From VRUE01 sp047519745 (GTDB lineage: Bacteria > Actinomycetota > Thermoleophilia > Solirubrobacterales > 70-9): DNA of 25,606 nucleotides. The notes under the pieces were generated by a model. The model was not told the DNA's origin, did no database searches, and saw only the letters and a list, made by a program, of their open reading frames with translations. Both the position numbers and the translations under genes were made by a program. Below are positions 16,312 to 23,649 of this stretch, piece after piece; position 1 is the first letter of the stretch; each line of letters opens with the position of its first letter. The DNA lies in the NCBI GenBank assembly GCA_047519745.1, contig JAPVSJ010000019.1, forward strand, positions 1 through 25,606. The letters are read 5' to 3'.

Positions 16312-18327
16312 TCAGCGACCTTGCACGAGGACTGGCCGTGAGCCTCCGGGCTCATACGGCCAGTCCTCCTGCGTGGGCACGACGGCGCGGAACTGGAAAC
16401 GGACGCCGCGGCTGTCGTCGTCGCTGAAGCGGTAGGCGTAGCGGAAGCGGCCGTGTCCGTCGGTCTGGACCGTGCGGAACTCGGACCACGGCTGGCCCGG
16501 CAGCCGGAACTGCAGCTCGACCGGTCTGCCTTCGGTTGGAATCTCCCCCGCTGCGGCGACTAGCTGTCCGCGGAAGACCAGCGGCGCTCCACCGACCTTT
16601 GCGACGCTGGCCGAGGCCCGCAGGCGCACCCTGCTTCGCACGTCGAGCTGGAGCGTCTGTGTCGCCGATCGGGCCAAGGTCGGGTTGCCCTGGAAGCCGA
16701 TTTCGATCGTCCGGCTCGGGCCGGGGTCGGTGCGGATCGAGAAGGTCCCGTCCGGGGCCGTCATCACCGTCGATGTCTGGACTGCCGGATGTGCGCCGGT
16801 GGCGAAGCGCTCGACGACGCGGACTGGCGCGTTGCCGAGGGGCGAGTTCCTGCCGGTGATGAGACTGCCTTTGAGCAGAACGCGACGGCCGTAGGGGACG
16901 GTCCGTTGCAGACCGTGCCCGCGGAAGCCGGCACGCAGCGTCGTCGTCGCCTTGAGCGGGTTCGAGAGCACCATCGCCTCGCCGTTCTGGCGGCGATTGG
17001 TGGTGGTGGCATTGCCGGCGGCGTCGTATCCGGTTGCCTGGAATTCGTAGTCGCCCACCGGAGACGCGTCCGAGTTCCAGCGGGCGCGCAGCTCGCCCGC
17101 GTCCCCCGGCACAGTGGGAAGTGCCTCGAAGCGGTCGCCCGATCCGGCCCGCCGTACGCTAATCCGGCCACGCGAGGAATCCGGCCCCGATAGTCGGTCG
17201 GAGATTCGCACCCGCAGCAGCTCAGGGTCACGCGGGTCCTCGGCGTTGGCAAAGGCGACGCTGGGCGGCGTGCGGTCGATCCTCACGCTGGCGGTCCGCG
17301 GTGCTCGGTCGGCGATGCCGTTCGTCTCGGCGCCGTCATCGACGTTGCCGGCGGCGTCACGGGCGTAGTAGGCGATCCGGTGCACGCCTTCGTCGATCAC
17401 GCCAGCCGTGACGCTATGGCCCTGTGCGACGGCAGGTGCGCCTCCGTCCACCTGGATCGCCGTGATCGGCGGCGGTCCCGATCCGATCGGTTCCATCCCC
17501 GAGCCGGTATCGGTGGCCTTCGCCGTCAGCTGTACGGCTCTGTTCGTCCAGCCGGTCGGCACACCGACGAGTTCGGTGACCGGGTCGGTGGTGTCGACGC
17601 GGAGCACCGCGTGGCCGCTCGTCGCCGACTTCATCCCCGCGCCGGAGACTGCGACCGCATGGAGGTAGCTCATGCCCTCGGGGAGGGCGCCGATCGTCAG
17701 CTCGTCGTCGGCGACGCCACCCCGCAGCGTCGTCTCGGCGTCGCTGCAGCGATCGGCGGCTGCGCATGGGCTCCCCGTCGGCGCCGTGTCGATCGCGGCC
17801 GCATAGCCGCGAATGCCCGAGATCGGCAGCGGGCCGGCGGGGTGGGCGAATCGGATTCGCAGCGGGAAGGCGGTACGGCCGATCCAGCTCGGGACCTGCT
17901 CGGGCTCGATCGCGGCGGGCCTGGTGTTGTCGAAGCGAAGCTGAGCGGTGGCCGCCGGCCCCGCTTCGCCGCTGGAATCCACGAACCAGACTTCGGCGCC
18001 GTAGGAGCCGGGCACCTTCGGCACCGTCAGCCCACCGACCGATTCGCTCAGCGGGTTGACCTGGCCTTCGCCGATCGTCCCACCCTCTGGGTCGAGGACC
18101 CGGTAGTGGATCGCTGCCGGCGGCGTTCCCCCCGGCGAGGGGTTCGTCCACACGAGCGTGAAGTAGTCCTCCGAGTGCCAGGGATCGTCGCCTAGGACCC
18201 GGAGGTCCGCGGGACGGGGTGGGCTCGCGACTGCCGAGCCGGCGCAGCAGACGAGTGCCGCGAGGAGACAGAGACACCCGCCCATCGCCGCCCGCCCGCC
18301 GCTTGCCCGATGCCGTCCCATCCTCAC
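16312..18327 (-). CDS. Secreted protein with Ig-like / bacterial surface repeats
   Basis: This 671-residue protein has a signal peptide: Arg-rich start, hydrophobic GGCLCLLAALVCCAG, then AVASPP as a likely cleavage site. The extracellular part is a chain of Ig/fibronectin-like beta domains. Fingerprints are the recurring DTTDPVTELVG and IDRTPPSVAFAN entries, the YYARDAAGNVDDG and GYDAAGNATTT strands, and two C-terminal carboxypeptidase-regulatory-like modules (LKGSLITGRN...DGTFSIRTDPG and FRGQLVAAAGE...DGHGRFRYAYRF). No LPxTG motif or membrane anchor is visible. It overlaps the stop of the sigma/anti-sigma fusion by ATGA (18324-18327), so the two are translationally coupled. The role may be an envelope sensor or adhesin; the sequence does not settle this. 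Confidence 0.85.
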   Translation of the reverse strand: MRMGRHRASGGRAAMGGCLCLLAALVCCAGSAVASPPRPADLRVLGDDPWHSEDYFTLVWTNPSPGGTPPAAIHYRVLDPEGGTIGEGQVNPLSESVGGLTVPKVPGSYGAEVWFVDSSGEAGPAATAQLRFDNTRPAAIEPEQVPSWIGRTAFPLRIRFAHPAGPLPISGIRGYAAAIDTAPTGSPCAAADRCSDAETTLRGGVADDELTIGALPEGMSYLHAVAVSGAGMKSATSGHAVLRVDTTDPVTELVGVPTGWTNRAVQLTAKATDTGSGMEPIGSGPPPITAIQVDGGAPAVAQGHSVTAGVIDEGVHRIAYYARDAAGNVDDGAETNGIADRAPRTASVRIDRTPPSVAFANAEDPRDPELLRVRISDRLSGPDSSRGRISVRRAGSGDRFEALPTVPGDAGELRARWNSDASPVGDYEFQATGYDAAGNATTTNRRQNGEAMVLSNPLKATTTLRAGFRGHGLQRTVPYGRRVLLKGSLITGRNSPLGNAPVRVVERFATGAHPAVQTSTVMTAPDGTFSIRTDPGPSRTIEIGFQGNPTLARSATQTLQLDVRSRVRLRASASVAKVGGAPLVFRGQLVAAAGEIPTEGRPVELQFRLPGQPWSEFRTVQTDGHGRFRYAYRFSDDDSRGVRFQFRAVVPTQEDWPYEPGGSRPVLVQGR
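16327..16368. terminator. Strong hairpin inside the 3' end of the secreted-protein gene
   Basis: Left arm 16327-16344 and right arm 16349-16368 form an 18-bp stem with a 2-base bulge and a TCCG loop. It begins 21 bases after the stop of the basic-protein gene, so it could end that transcript, although it lies in the convergent gene's coding sequence. There is no U-tract. Confidence 0.45.
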
Positions 18328-19547
18328 GGGCCGAACTCGCCGGCGGCGCTGCCGCTTGACGGGCTTGACGTTTCTGCCGGGGGTGGGGACGGTTCCGCCG
18401 GCGGTGCGTATTCGACCGCGCCCGCTTCGCTCGTTTCTGGCGCCGGCGCCAGCGATGGCGGTTCGGGTTCGGGAGCAGGTTGCGGCGTTGGTTCCGGCTT
18501 CGGTTCAGGCGCCGGGGCCGCCGGTTCGTAATAGACGGGGGGCGGCACGTCGTCGACTGCGCGCTTGGACACTCGCTCGACCCTTGCTCCGGTCGTGTGC
18601 TGCGACTCGATTCCGAGCGGCGCCGGGACCACGCCGGTCGCGACGCAGGCGGCGGCCCCGCCGACGGTGCCCGCGCAGATCGCGAGCAGCTTGGCGAGCG
18701 CCGCCATCCCGGCGCCCCGGGTTCCGCCCGCGGCGGCTATCTGCGAGACGCCGCCGTCGGCCGAGCTGCCGTTGCCGGGGAGGCGTGAGTGCAGCCCGAC
18801 GAGGAGCTCCTGCGCCCGTTCGAGCAGGGAGCGAGAGACGGGCAGGGTGGGGGCCAGGGCGGCGACGGCCGCCGGGGTCGCCCGGTAGGCGCGCATTGTC
18901 CCGCGGCACGCCGTGCAGGCGCGCAGGTGCTCGCGTACCGCGGCCGCACCCTCGTCGCTGGCCTCGCCGTCGCAATAGGCCGACAGCAGCGGAGCCAGCT
19001 CGGCGCAGCGACTGCCGTCCTCGCTGCGCGTCAGCAGGTGGCGAAATCGCTGCCGGCCCTCGGCCAGGCAGCGGTTGACCTTGGTCTGACTGAAACCCGT
19101 TATCTCGCCGATCTCGGCGTAGGAGTAGCCCGCCGCGAGCAGGGTCAGCGAACGCAGCTCGGCTGGCTTCAAGGCCTGGAGAGCCTCGCGGCTGCGGGCG
19201 ACCTGCTCGCCTCGCTCGAGGCGCTCTCCGGGCCCGGCGCCGCTCGACGCGATCCGCGCGATCGGGTCACCGCTCCCGTCGTCGCCCACTCCGAGCATCC
19301 GCTCGCGGTAGCGGCGGATCGCCAGCGCCTCGTGCTTCACCACGGTCTTCATCCAGCGGATCAGCTCGCGCGGCCGGTCGCTTGGCGCTTTGACGAGGAG
19401 GATCTCCAGCGCCCGCTGGTAGGCGTCCTCGGCGTCGTCCTCGCAGAGCGAGAAGCGGCGCGCGGCCTGCCTCAGCTCGGCATCGTCGCGAGCGACGAGT
19501 TCGACGGCGGCGCGCTTGCGCCCGGCTGTTGCGATTCCCCCCTGCAC
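18324..19547 (-). CDS. ECF-type sigma factor fused to a zinc-finger anti-sigma and membrane anchor
   Basis: Numbering is from GTG 19547 (407 residues). A sigma-70 region 2-like segment (about 20-85, including YQRALEILLV and IRWMKTVVKHEALAIRRYRERM) is followed by region 4 (128-172: LKPAELRSLTLLAAGYSYAEIGE then a TGFSQTKVNRCL recognition helix). Next is a zf-HC2 anti-sigma module with H207-x3-C211-x2-C214. A membrane helix follows at about 281-305 (LAKLLAICAGTVGGAAACVA), then an outside Pro/Glu/Ala-rich tail. Sigma and anti-sigma parts on one chain imply a membrane-tethered regulator released by proteolysis, or an internally inhibited one. Start choice: GAGGGAG lies 8 bases before 19547, while GTG 19577 lacks a ribosome site. 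It is translationally coupled to the secreted protein gene downstream. Confidence 0.85.
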   Translation of the reverse strand: MQGGIATAGRKRAAVELVARDDAELRQAARRFSLCEDDAEDAYQRALEILLVKAPSDRPRELIRWMKTVVKHEALAIRRYRERMLGVGDDGSGDPIARIASSGAGPGERLERGEQVARSREALQALKPAELRSLTLLAAGYSYAEIGEITGFSQTKVNRCLAEGRQRFRHLLTRSEDGSRCAELAPLLSAYCDGEASDEGAAAVREHLRACTACRGTMRAYRATPAAVAALAPTLPVSRSLLERAQELLVGLHSRLPGNGSSADGGVSQIAAAGGTRGAGMAALAKLLAICAGTVGGAAACVATGVVPAPLGIESQHTTGARVERVSKRAVDDVPPPVYYEPAAPAPEPKPEPTPQPAPEPEPPSLAPAPETSEAGAVEYAPPAEPSPPPAETSSPSSGSAAGEFGP

Positions 19548-19598
19548 CGGTTCAGCTCCCTCGTCCGAACATTCCACGTAGAGCGCGGGACAGGGGCG

Positions 19599-19636
19599 GG
19601 TTCTCCCCCCTCCTGGACGGGTGGTCGGGGAGAATC
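19599..19636. repeat. Imperfect inverted repeat in the divergent sigma/UXS gap
   Basis: GGTTCTCCCC (19599-19608) and GGGGAGAATC (19627-19636) are complementary at 9 of 10 positions across an 18-base spacer. It could be an operator or an RNA stem. No other support was found. Confidence 0.3.
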
Positions 19637-19688
19637 TCCGCTATTTGCGAACTGTGGCGTTTATCCGTGGCGCCGTGCCGGCCACCTG

Positions 19689-19694
19689 TAGCAT
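19689..19694 (+). promoter_or_regulatory. -10 element of the UDP-glucuronate decarboxylase gene
   Basis: TAGCAT lies 8 bases before ATG 19703. It supports that start over upstream in-frame extensions. Confidence 0.55.
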
Positions 19695-19702
19695 CCGCCG
19701 CG

Positions 19703-20650
19703 ATGAGCACCTGCGTGATCACCGGTGGCGCCGGCTTCCTCGGCTCCCACCTCTGCGAGCACCTGCTCGGCAAGGGGCACCGGGTCATCTGCGTCGACAA
19801 CCTCGAGACCGGCTCACTGCAGAACATCGAGCACATCCGCGACGACGCCTTCGACTTCCGCAACATCGACATCACCGAGCGGGTCGACATCCCCGAGGAC
19901 GTCGACTTCGTCTACCACCTGGCCTCGCCGGCCAGTCCGATCGACTACCTGCGCCTGCCGCTGCACACGCTCAAGGTCGGCTCGCACGGGACGCACCACA
20001 TGCTCGGCCTGGCCAAGTTCAAGCGCGCCCGCTTCCTGATCGCCTCGACCAGCGAGGTCTACGGCGACCCCCAGGTCCATCCGCAGAAGGAGGACTACTG
20101 GGGCCACGTCAACCCGATCGGGCCGCGCGGCGTCTACGACGAGGCCAAGCGCTACGCCGAGGCGCTGACGATGGCCTACCACCGCCAGCAGGGCGTCGAC
20201 ACCTCGATCGTGCGGATCTTCAACACCTACGGGCCGCGCATGCGCGCGCACGACGGGCGGGCGATTCCGACCTTCCTGCGCCAGGCGCTGAAGGACCAGA
20301 ACATCACCGTCTTCGGCGACGGCAGCCAGACCCGCAGCTTCTGTTACGTCGACGACCTGATCCGCGGCATCGTCGGCCTCGGGGAGTCCGACGTGCACAC
20401 GCCGGTCAACGTCGGCAACCCGAACGAGTTCACCTTGCTCGAACTGGCCAAGACCGTGATCGAGGTGACCGAGTCGCGCTCGGAGATCGTCTACGAGCAG
20501 CTCCCCGTCGACGACCCGCAACAGCGCCAGCCGGACATCACTCGCGCCCGCGACCTGCTCGGCTGGGAGCCGAAGGTCGAGCTGCGCGAGGGCCTGCGCA
20601 AGACGATCGAGCAGGCCGGCGTCGAGCAGCTCGCCGGCGCCTCGGACTGA
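19703..20650 (+). CDS. UDP-glucuronic acid decarboxylase (UXS-type)
   Basis: This 315-residue extended SDR converts UDP-glucuronate to UDP-xylose with bound NAD, a nucleotide-sugar donor for envelope glycans. The NAD motif TGGAGFLGS is at 7-15. The catalytic Ser/Thr region ASTSEVYGDP is at 114-123, followed by the family-defining HPQKEDYWGHVNPIGPR. The catalytic Y145 and K149 are in YDEAK. RIFNTYGPRM and the late GDGSQTRSFCYVDDLI are typical of UXS and close relatives. The length matches bacterial UXS. The start has a leaderless-type promoter. A weak GC-rich hairpin lies between it and the next gene, which has its own -10, so the two need not form one operon. Confidence 0.92.
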   Translation: MSTCVITGGAGFLGSHLCEHLLGKGHRVICVDNLETGSLQNIEHIRDDAFDFRNIDITERVDIPEDVDFVYHLASPASPIDYLRLPLHTLKVGSHGTHHMLGLAKFKRARFLIASTSEVYGDPQVHPQKEDYWGHVNPIGPRGVYDEAKRYAEALTMAYHRQQGVDTSIVRIFNTYGPRMRAHDGRAIPTFLRQALKDQNITVFGDGSQTRSFCYVDDLIRGIVGLGESDVHTPVNVGNPNEFTLLELAKTVIEVTESRSEIVYEQLPVDDPQQRQPDITRARDLLGWEPKVELREGLRKTIEQAGVEQLAGASD

Positions 20651-20664
20651 ATCGTCCCGTTCGT

Positions 20665-20686
20665 CCCGCCGCGTTCGCCGCGCGGG
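20665..20686. terminator. GC-rich hairpin after the UXS gene
   Basis: CCCG (20665-20668) plus CGCG (20670-20673) pair with CGCG (20679-20682) plus CGGG (20683-20686), with one bulged C and a TTCGC loop. There is no U-tract. Confidence 0.3.
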
Positions 20687-20692
20687 TCCCAA

Positions 20693-20698
20693 TATCCT
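20693..20698 (+). promoter_or_regulatory. -10 element of the methylmalonyl-CoA mutase gene
   Basis: TATCCT lies 7 bases before ATG 20706. It favours that ATG over the TTG codon directly before it. Confidence 0.55.
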
Positions 20699-20705
20699 CC
20701 GTTTG

Positions 20706-22352
20706 ATGGCCAGCAACAACGACAAAGCCGGCGTCGAAGAAGCAGCCCGCACGATCGCGCCCCTGGTCGGGCCCGACGACGAGCGGATCTTCACCGACTC
20801 GGGGATCGAGATCGACCGCCTCTACGACGAGGACGACGTCGCGCCCGGCCTCGAGCAGCGGCTCGGCGAGCCCGGCGAGCCGCCCTTCACCCGCGGCATC
20901 CACGCGGGGATGTACCGCGACCGGCTCTGGACGATGCGCCAGTACGCCGGCTTCGCCTCGCCCGAGGACACCAACGAGCGCTACCGCTACCTGATCGAGC
21001 ACGGCTCGACCGGGCTCTCGATGGCCTTCGACCTGCCGACCCAGCTCGGCCGCGACTCCGACGACCCGCTCTGCCAGGGCGAGGTCGGGCGCACCGGGGT
21101 CCCGATCGACACGATCGAGGACATGCGGATCTGCTTCGACCAGATCCCGCTCGACGGGGTCTCCACCTCGATGACGATCAACGCGCCGGCGGGCATCCTG
21201 CTGCTGCTCTACGAGCTGGTCGGCGAGGAGCAGGGGGTGCCGAGCGAGAAGCTGCGCGGCACGGTTCAGAACGACGTGCTCAAGGAGTACATGGCGCGCG
21301 GCAACTACATCTACCCGCCGGAGCCGACGATGCGGCTGACCACCGACATCTTCGAGTACTGCCGCGAGAACGTGCCGAAATGGAACACGATCTCGATCTC
21401 CGGGTACCACATCCGCGAGAAGGGCTGCTCGGCCGTGCAGGAGGTCGCATTCACGCTCTCCAATGCGATCGCCTACGTCGAAGCGGCGCTCGAGCGGGGG
21501 CTGAAGATCGACGAGTTCGCGACCCGGCTCGCCTTCTTCTTCAACTGCCACAACAACGTCTTCCAGGAGGTCGCCAAGTTCCGCGCCGCGCGGCGGATGT
21601 GGGCGAAGATCGTCGCCGAGCGGTTCGGGGCGCAGGACCCCAACTCGATGAAGATCCGCTTCCATACGCAGACGGGCGGCGTAACGCTGCAGGCCCAGCA
21701 GCCTGAGGTAAACATCATCCGCGTCGCCCTGCAGGGCTTCGCCGCGGTCAGCGGCGGCACCCAGTCGCTGCACACCAACGGCTTCGACGAGGCGCTGGCG
21801 CTGCCGACCGAGCGCTCGGCGCGGATCGCCCTGCGCACCCAGCAGGTGCTCGCCCACGAGTCCGGCGTCGCCGACACGGTCGACCCCTTCGCCGGCTCCT
21901 ACTTCGTCGAGTCGCTGACCGACGAGATCGAAGCGCGCGCCTGGGAGCTGATCGGCAAGGTCGAGGAGATGGGCGGTTCGGTCGAGGCGCTGGACTTCAT
22001 GCAGAAGGAGATCGAGGAGTCGGCGCACTCCTACCACGAGCGCTACAAGAGCGGCCAGGACATCATCGTCGGCGTCAACAAATACGTCACCGACCAGGTC
22101 GACGACGTCGACATCCTCCGCGTCGACCCCGAGTCCGAGCAGCGCCAGCTGGCGCGCCTGGCGGCCTTCAAGGAGAACCGCGACCAGCCCGCGGTCGCGG
22201 AGAAACTGGACGAGCTTCGCGCCATCGCCCGCGGCGAGGGCAACCTGATGCACCCGATTCGCGCTGCACTGGCCGCCGACGCCTCGATCGGCGAGGTCTG
22301 CGGCGCGATGCGCGACGTCTTCGGCGAATACAAGGGGGGCGCATTCTTTTAG
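20706..22352 (+). CDS. Methylmalonyl-CoA mutase, catalytic large subunit lacking a B12 domain
   Basis: This 548-residue acyl-CoA mutase TIM-barrel subunit interconverts succinyl-CoA and R-methylmalonyl-CoA with adenosylcobalamin. Landmarks are TRGIHAGMYRDRLWTMRQYAGF (in parts: TRGIHAGMY, WTMRQYAGF), STGLSMAFDLPTQLG, TVQNDVLKEYMARG and NTISISGYHIREKG. The residues that separate methylmalonyl- from isobutyryl-CoA mutases, as I recall them, are Tyr (Y80) and Arg (R198) here. These are the methylmalonyl type; isobutyryl-CoA mutase has Phe and Gln at these numbers. H235 is the active-site His. The cobalamin-binding domain (DxHxxG) is absent, so a separate small subunit is needed, and none is seen here. 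It ends in a hairpin shared with the convergent DUF559 gene. A carboxylase beta subunit of the same pathway lies 2 kb downstream. Confidence 0.93.
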   Translation: MASNNDKAGVEEAARTIAPLVGPDDERIFTDSGIEIDRLYDEDDVAPGLEQRLGEPGEPPFTRGIHAGMYRDRLWTMRQYAGFASPEDTNERYRYLIEHGSTGLSMAFDLPTQLGRDSDDPLCQGEVGRTGVPIDTIEDMRICFDQIPLDGVSTSMTINAPAGILLLLYELVGEEQGVPSEKLRGTVQNDVLKEYMARGNYIYPPEPTMRLTTDIFEYCRENVPKWNTISISGYHIREKGCSAVQEVAFTLSNAIAYVEAALERGLKIDEFATRLAFFFNCHNNVFQEVAKFRAARRMWAKIVAERFGAQDPNSMKIRFHTQTGGVTLQAQQPEVNIIRVALQGFAAVSGGTQSLHTNGFDEALALPTERSARIALRTQQVLAHESGVADTVDPFAGSYFVESLTDEIEARAWELIGKVEEMGGSVEALDFMQKEIEESAHSYHERYKSGQDIIVGVNKYVTDQVDDVDILRVDPESEQRQLARLAAFKENRDQPAVAEKLDELRAIARGEGNLMHPIRAALAADASIGEVCGAMRDVFGEYKGGAFF

Positions 22353-22379
22353 GAGGGACGGGGCACCCCGTCCCTCCTA
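22350..22379. terminator. Perfect palindrome containing both convergent stop codons
   Basis: A 14-bp perfect stem (22350-22363 with 22366-22379) surrounds the bases CA. TAG at 22350-22352 ends the mutase gene, and CTA at 22377-22379 is the TAG stop of the convergent gene. There is no U-tract on either side. It is probably a bidirectional terminator or 3'-end protector. Confidence 0.75.
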
Positions 22380-23315
22380 CGCGCGGAGCTTGCGTGGGAG
22401 CGCCGCTGCACGGCTCAGCTCGGCACGGACCACGGCGGGTTCGTACCTCACCTCATAGTGGGTGAAGCGAAGTGGCGTCATTCCGGCAAGCGCGTGGGCG
22501 CGGTCGCGGCGCGCGTCTCGGGTTTGGGACGAGGCCGTGCGGTGATAGCGCAGCCCGTCCGTCTCGACGACCAGCCCCAGGTCGGGCCAGTGGAAGTCGA
22601 CCTCCCAGCCGTTGACGATTTGTTTGCTGAGTGGGAGTGGGAGGCCCGCTTCGAGCGCGATGGGGCGGAAGAGGATCTCGAGATCCGAGTCGGAGAGGCG
22701 GAAGGTTCGCTTGTCGAGGAGCTTGCGCAGGAGCGGTGCGCCCGGCTCCCCCGCGTAGCGGTCAAGCGTCGTGCGCAGGGCCTCTGGATCAACCAGATCG
22801 CGCTTGTCCGCCTCGTTTACGGCTCGTTCCAGGGCGTGGGGACCGAGTTCGGTTGCCAGATCGACCAGTGTGCGAACGGGACCAGTGACCGGAAGTCCGT
22901 TGCGCCTGACGATGTCCTCCAGCCGCAACGTCGGACGCTGACGGACTCTTAATCCTCGCCTGCGCACCTTCGTTGGGTGCCTTACGCTCACATCGATGAG
23001 GCCCTGTGCCTCGCGCCCGATGTCCCAGAACTCGGCGGCGCTGCGGTGGCTCAACACCGCTCCCTTGTCGCACGCAAGCACCGCAGCCATCCACCGGCGC
23101 TCACGGGTCAGCTGCGGCCAGCCGATCGCGTAGACGCCACGCATGATCGGGTGCAGACGCCCTCGCGCCACCCGGTGCTCGATGGACTTGGCGCTGAACC
23201 CAAGCGCCAAGAGTTGCCGCCGCGCCACGATCCCATGCTGCCGCGCCGCCAACTCCCACGCTTCCCTGCTGCGCGCCGCATTCGCGGACGCCGACGCTTG
23301 GCATTTTGACCCCAC
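22377..23315 (-). CDS. AbiEi-type winged helix plus DUF559 endonuclease-fold protein
   Basis: This is a protein of 312 residues from GTG 23315. The N-terminal part (ELAARQHGIVARRQLLALGFS, in parts ELAARQHGIVARR and QLLALGFS) and GRLHPIMRGVYAIG match the AbiEi_4 antitoxin-type winged helix. A middle part has LVDLATELGPHALERAVNEAD. The C-terminal DUF559 region has EVDFHWPDLGLVVETDGLRYH, the PD-(D/E)XK-like core related to very-short-patch-repair (Vsr) endonucleases. Such fusions are abundant in actinobacteria and usually stand alone without a toxin partner, as here; the function is unknown. The start is uncertain. GTG 23315 has neither a ribosome site nor a -10 element. TTG 23252 is preceded by AGGGAAG but would clip the domain. 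TTG 23420 would add 35 unlikely residues. Confidence 0.8.
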   Translation of the reverse strand: MGSKCQASASANAARSREAWELAARQHGIVARRQLLALGFSAKSIEHRVARGRLHPIMRGVYAIGWPQLTRERRWMAAVLACDKGAVLSHRSAAEFWDIGREAQGLIDVSVRHPTKVRRRGLRVRQRPTLRLEDIVRRNGLPVTGPVRTLVDLATELGPHALERAVNEADKRDLVDPEALRTTLDRYAGEPGAPLLRKLLDKRTFRLSDSDLEILFRPIALEAGLPLPLSKQIVNGWEVDFHWPDLGLVVETDGLRYHRTASSQTRDARRDRAHALAGMTPLRFTHYEVRYEPAVVRAELSRAAALPRKLRA

Positions 23316-23329
23316 CTCAGGGGGATGAA
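23306..23329. repeat. Second copy of the TTGACCCCACC hairpin element
   Basis: It shares TTGACCCCACC with the element at 755-765, followed by TCAGGGGGATGAA. The right arm has diverged, so the stem is shorter (CCCC with GGGG). It overlaps the proposed start of the AbiEi/DUF559 gene. Confidence 0.45.
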
Positions 23330-23419
23330 GAGACCGAACGCGGGAGTTCTCCCCTGGAAGGTCTTGCCCAGGCCGCAAGGTGGGGGAGGAACCTGCGGCG
23401 CCAAGTTGAAGCGGGGGCA

Positions 23420-23629
23420 ATGATCGAGGCCTCTAGGACGCTGATGAAGTCCGAGCCGGAGCTGGCCGCGCTGGTCGCCGAGGTCGAGGGTGTCGAGGTG
23501 ACGATGGCCGAGAAGGGCTTCGGCACGCGGGTCGCGCTGCGCGCCGAGGAGGGAGCCGGTCTCGAAGAAGCCGACCTGGAGCGCTTCCTCGATCGCCTCG
23601 CCGAGCCGCAGAAGAAGCCTTTCGCATAG
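23420..23629 (+). CDS. Small acidic protein of unknown function
   Basis: This 69-residue protein starts MIEASRTLMKSEPELAALVAEVEGVEVTMAEKG (in parts: MIEASRTLMKSEPELAALVA, EVEGVEVTMAEKG). Two strands appear to flank a short turn (GVEVTMAEKGFGTRVALRA), then an acidic helix (LEEADLERFLDRLAEPQ). It has no Cys, signal peptide or membrane segment, and I do not recognise the family. The reading frame stays open upstream to TTG 23306, but ATG 23420 is the only good start, and even it lacks a clear Shine-Dalgarno sequence. Its third-position GC bias matches real genes. It is 20 bp from the repeat-protein gene and in the same direction, so the two are probably co-transcribed. Confidence 0.5.
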   Translation: MIEASRTLMKSEPELAALVAEVEGVEVTMAEKGFGTRVALRAEEGAGLEEADLERFLDRLAEPQKKPFA

Positions 23630-23635
23630 CCCAAT

Positions 23636-23641
23636 AGGAGG
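23636..23641 (+). promoter_or_regulatory. Consensus ribosome binding site that selects a TTG start
   Basis: AGGAGG lies 8 bases before TTG 23650. It is the strongest Shine-Dalgarno sequence seen in the window and decides the start of the repeat-protein gene. Confidence 0.75.
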
Positions 23642-23649
23642 GGACCGAC

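Noticed and set aside
19529..19702. 58-codon N-terminal extension of the UXS gene
   Set aside because: It overlaps the sigma gene's 5' region, is Arg/Pro-rich and precedes the Rossmann start. The TAGCAT element fixes ATG 19703.
20538..22253. 571-codon minus-strand frame opposite the mutase
   Set aside because: It is a composition shadow of the well-supported mutase gene, with no start signal or domain.
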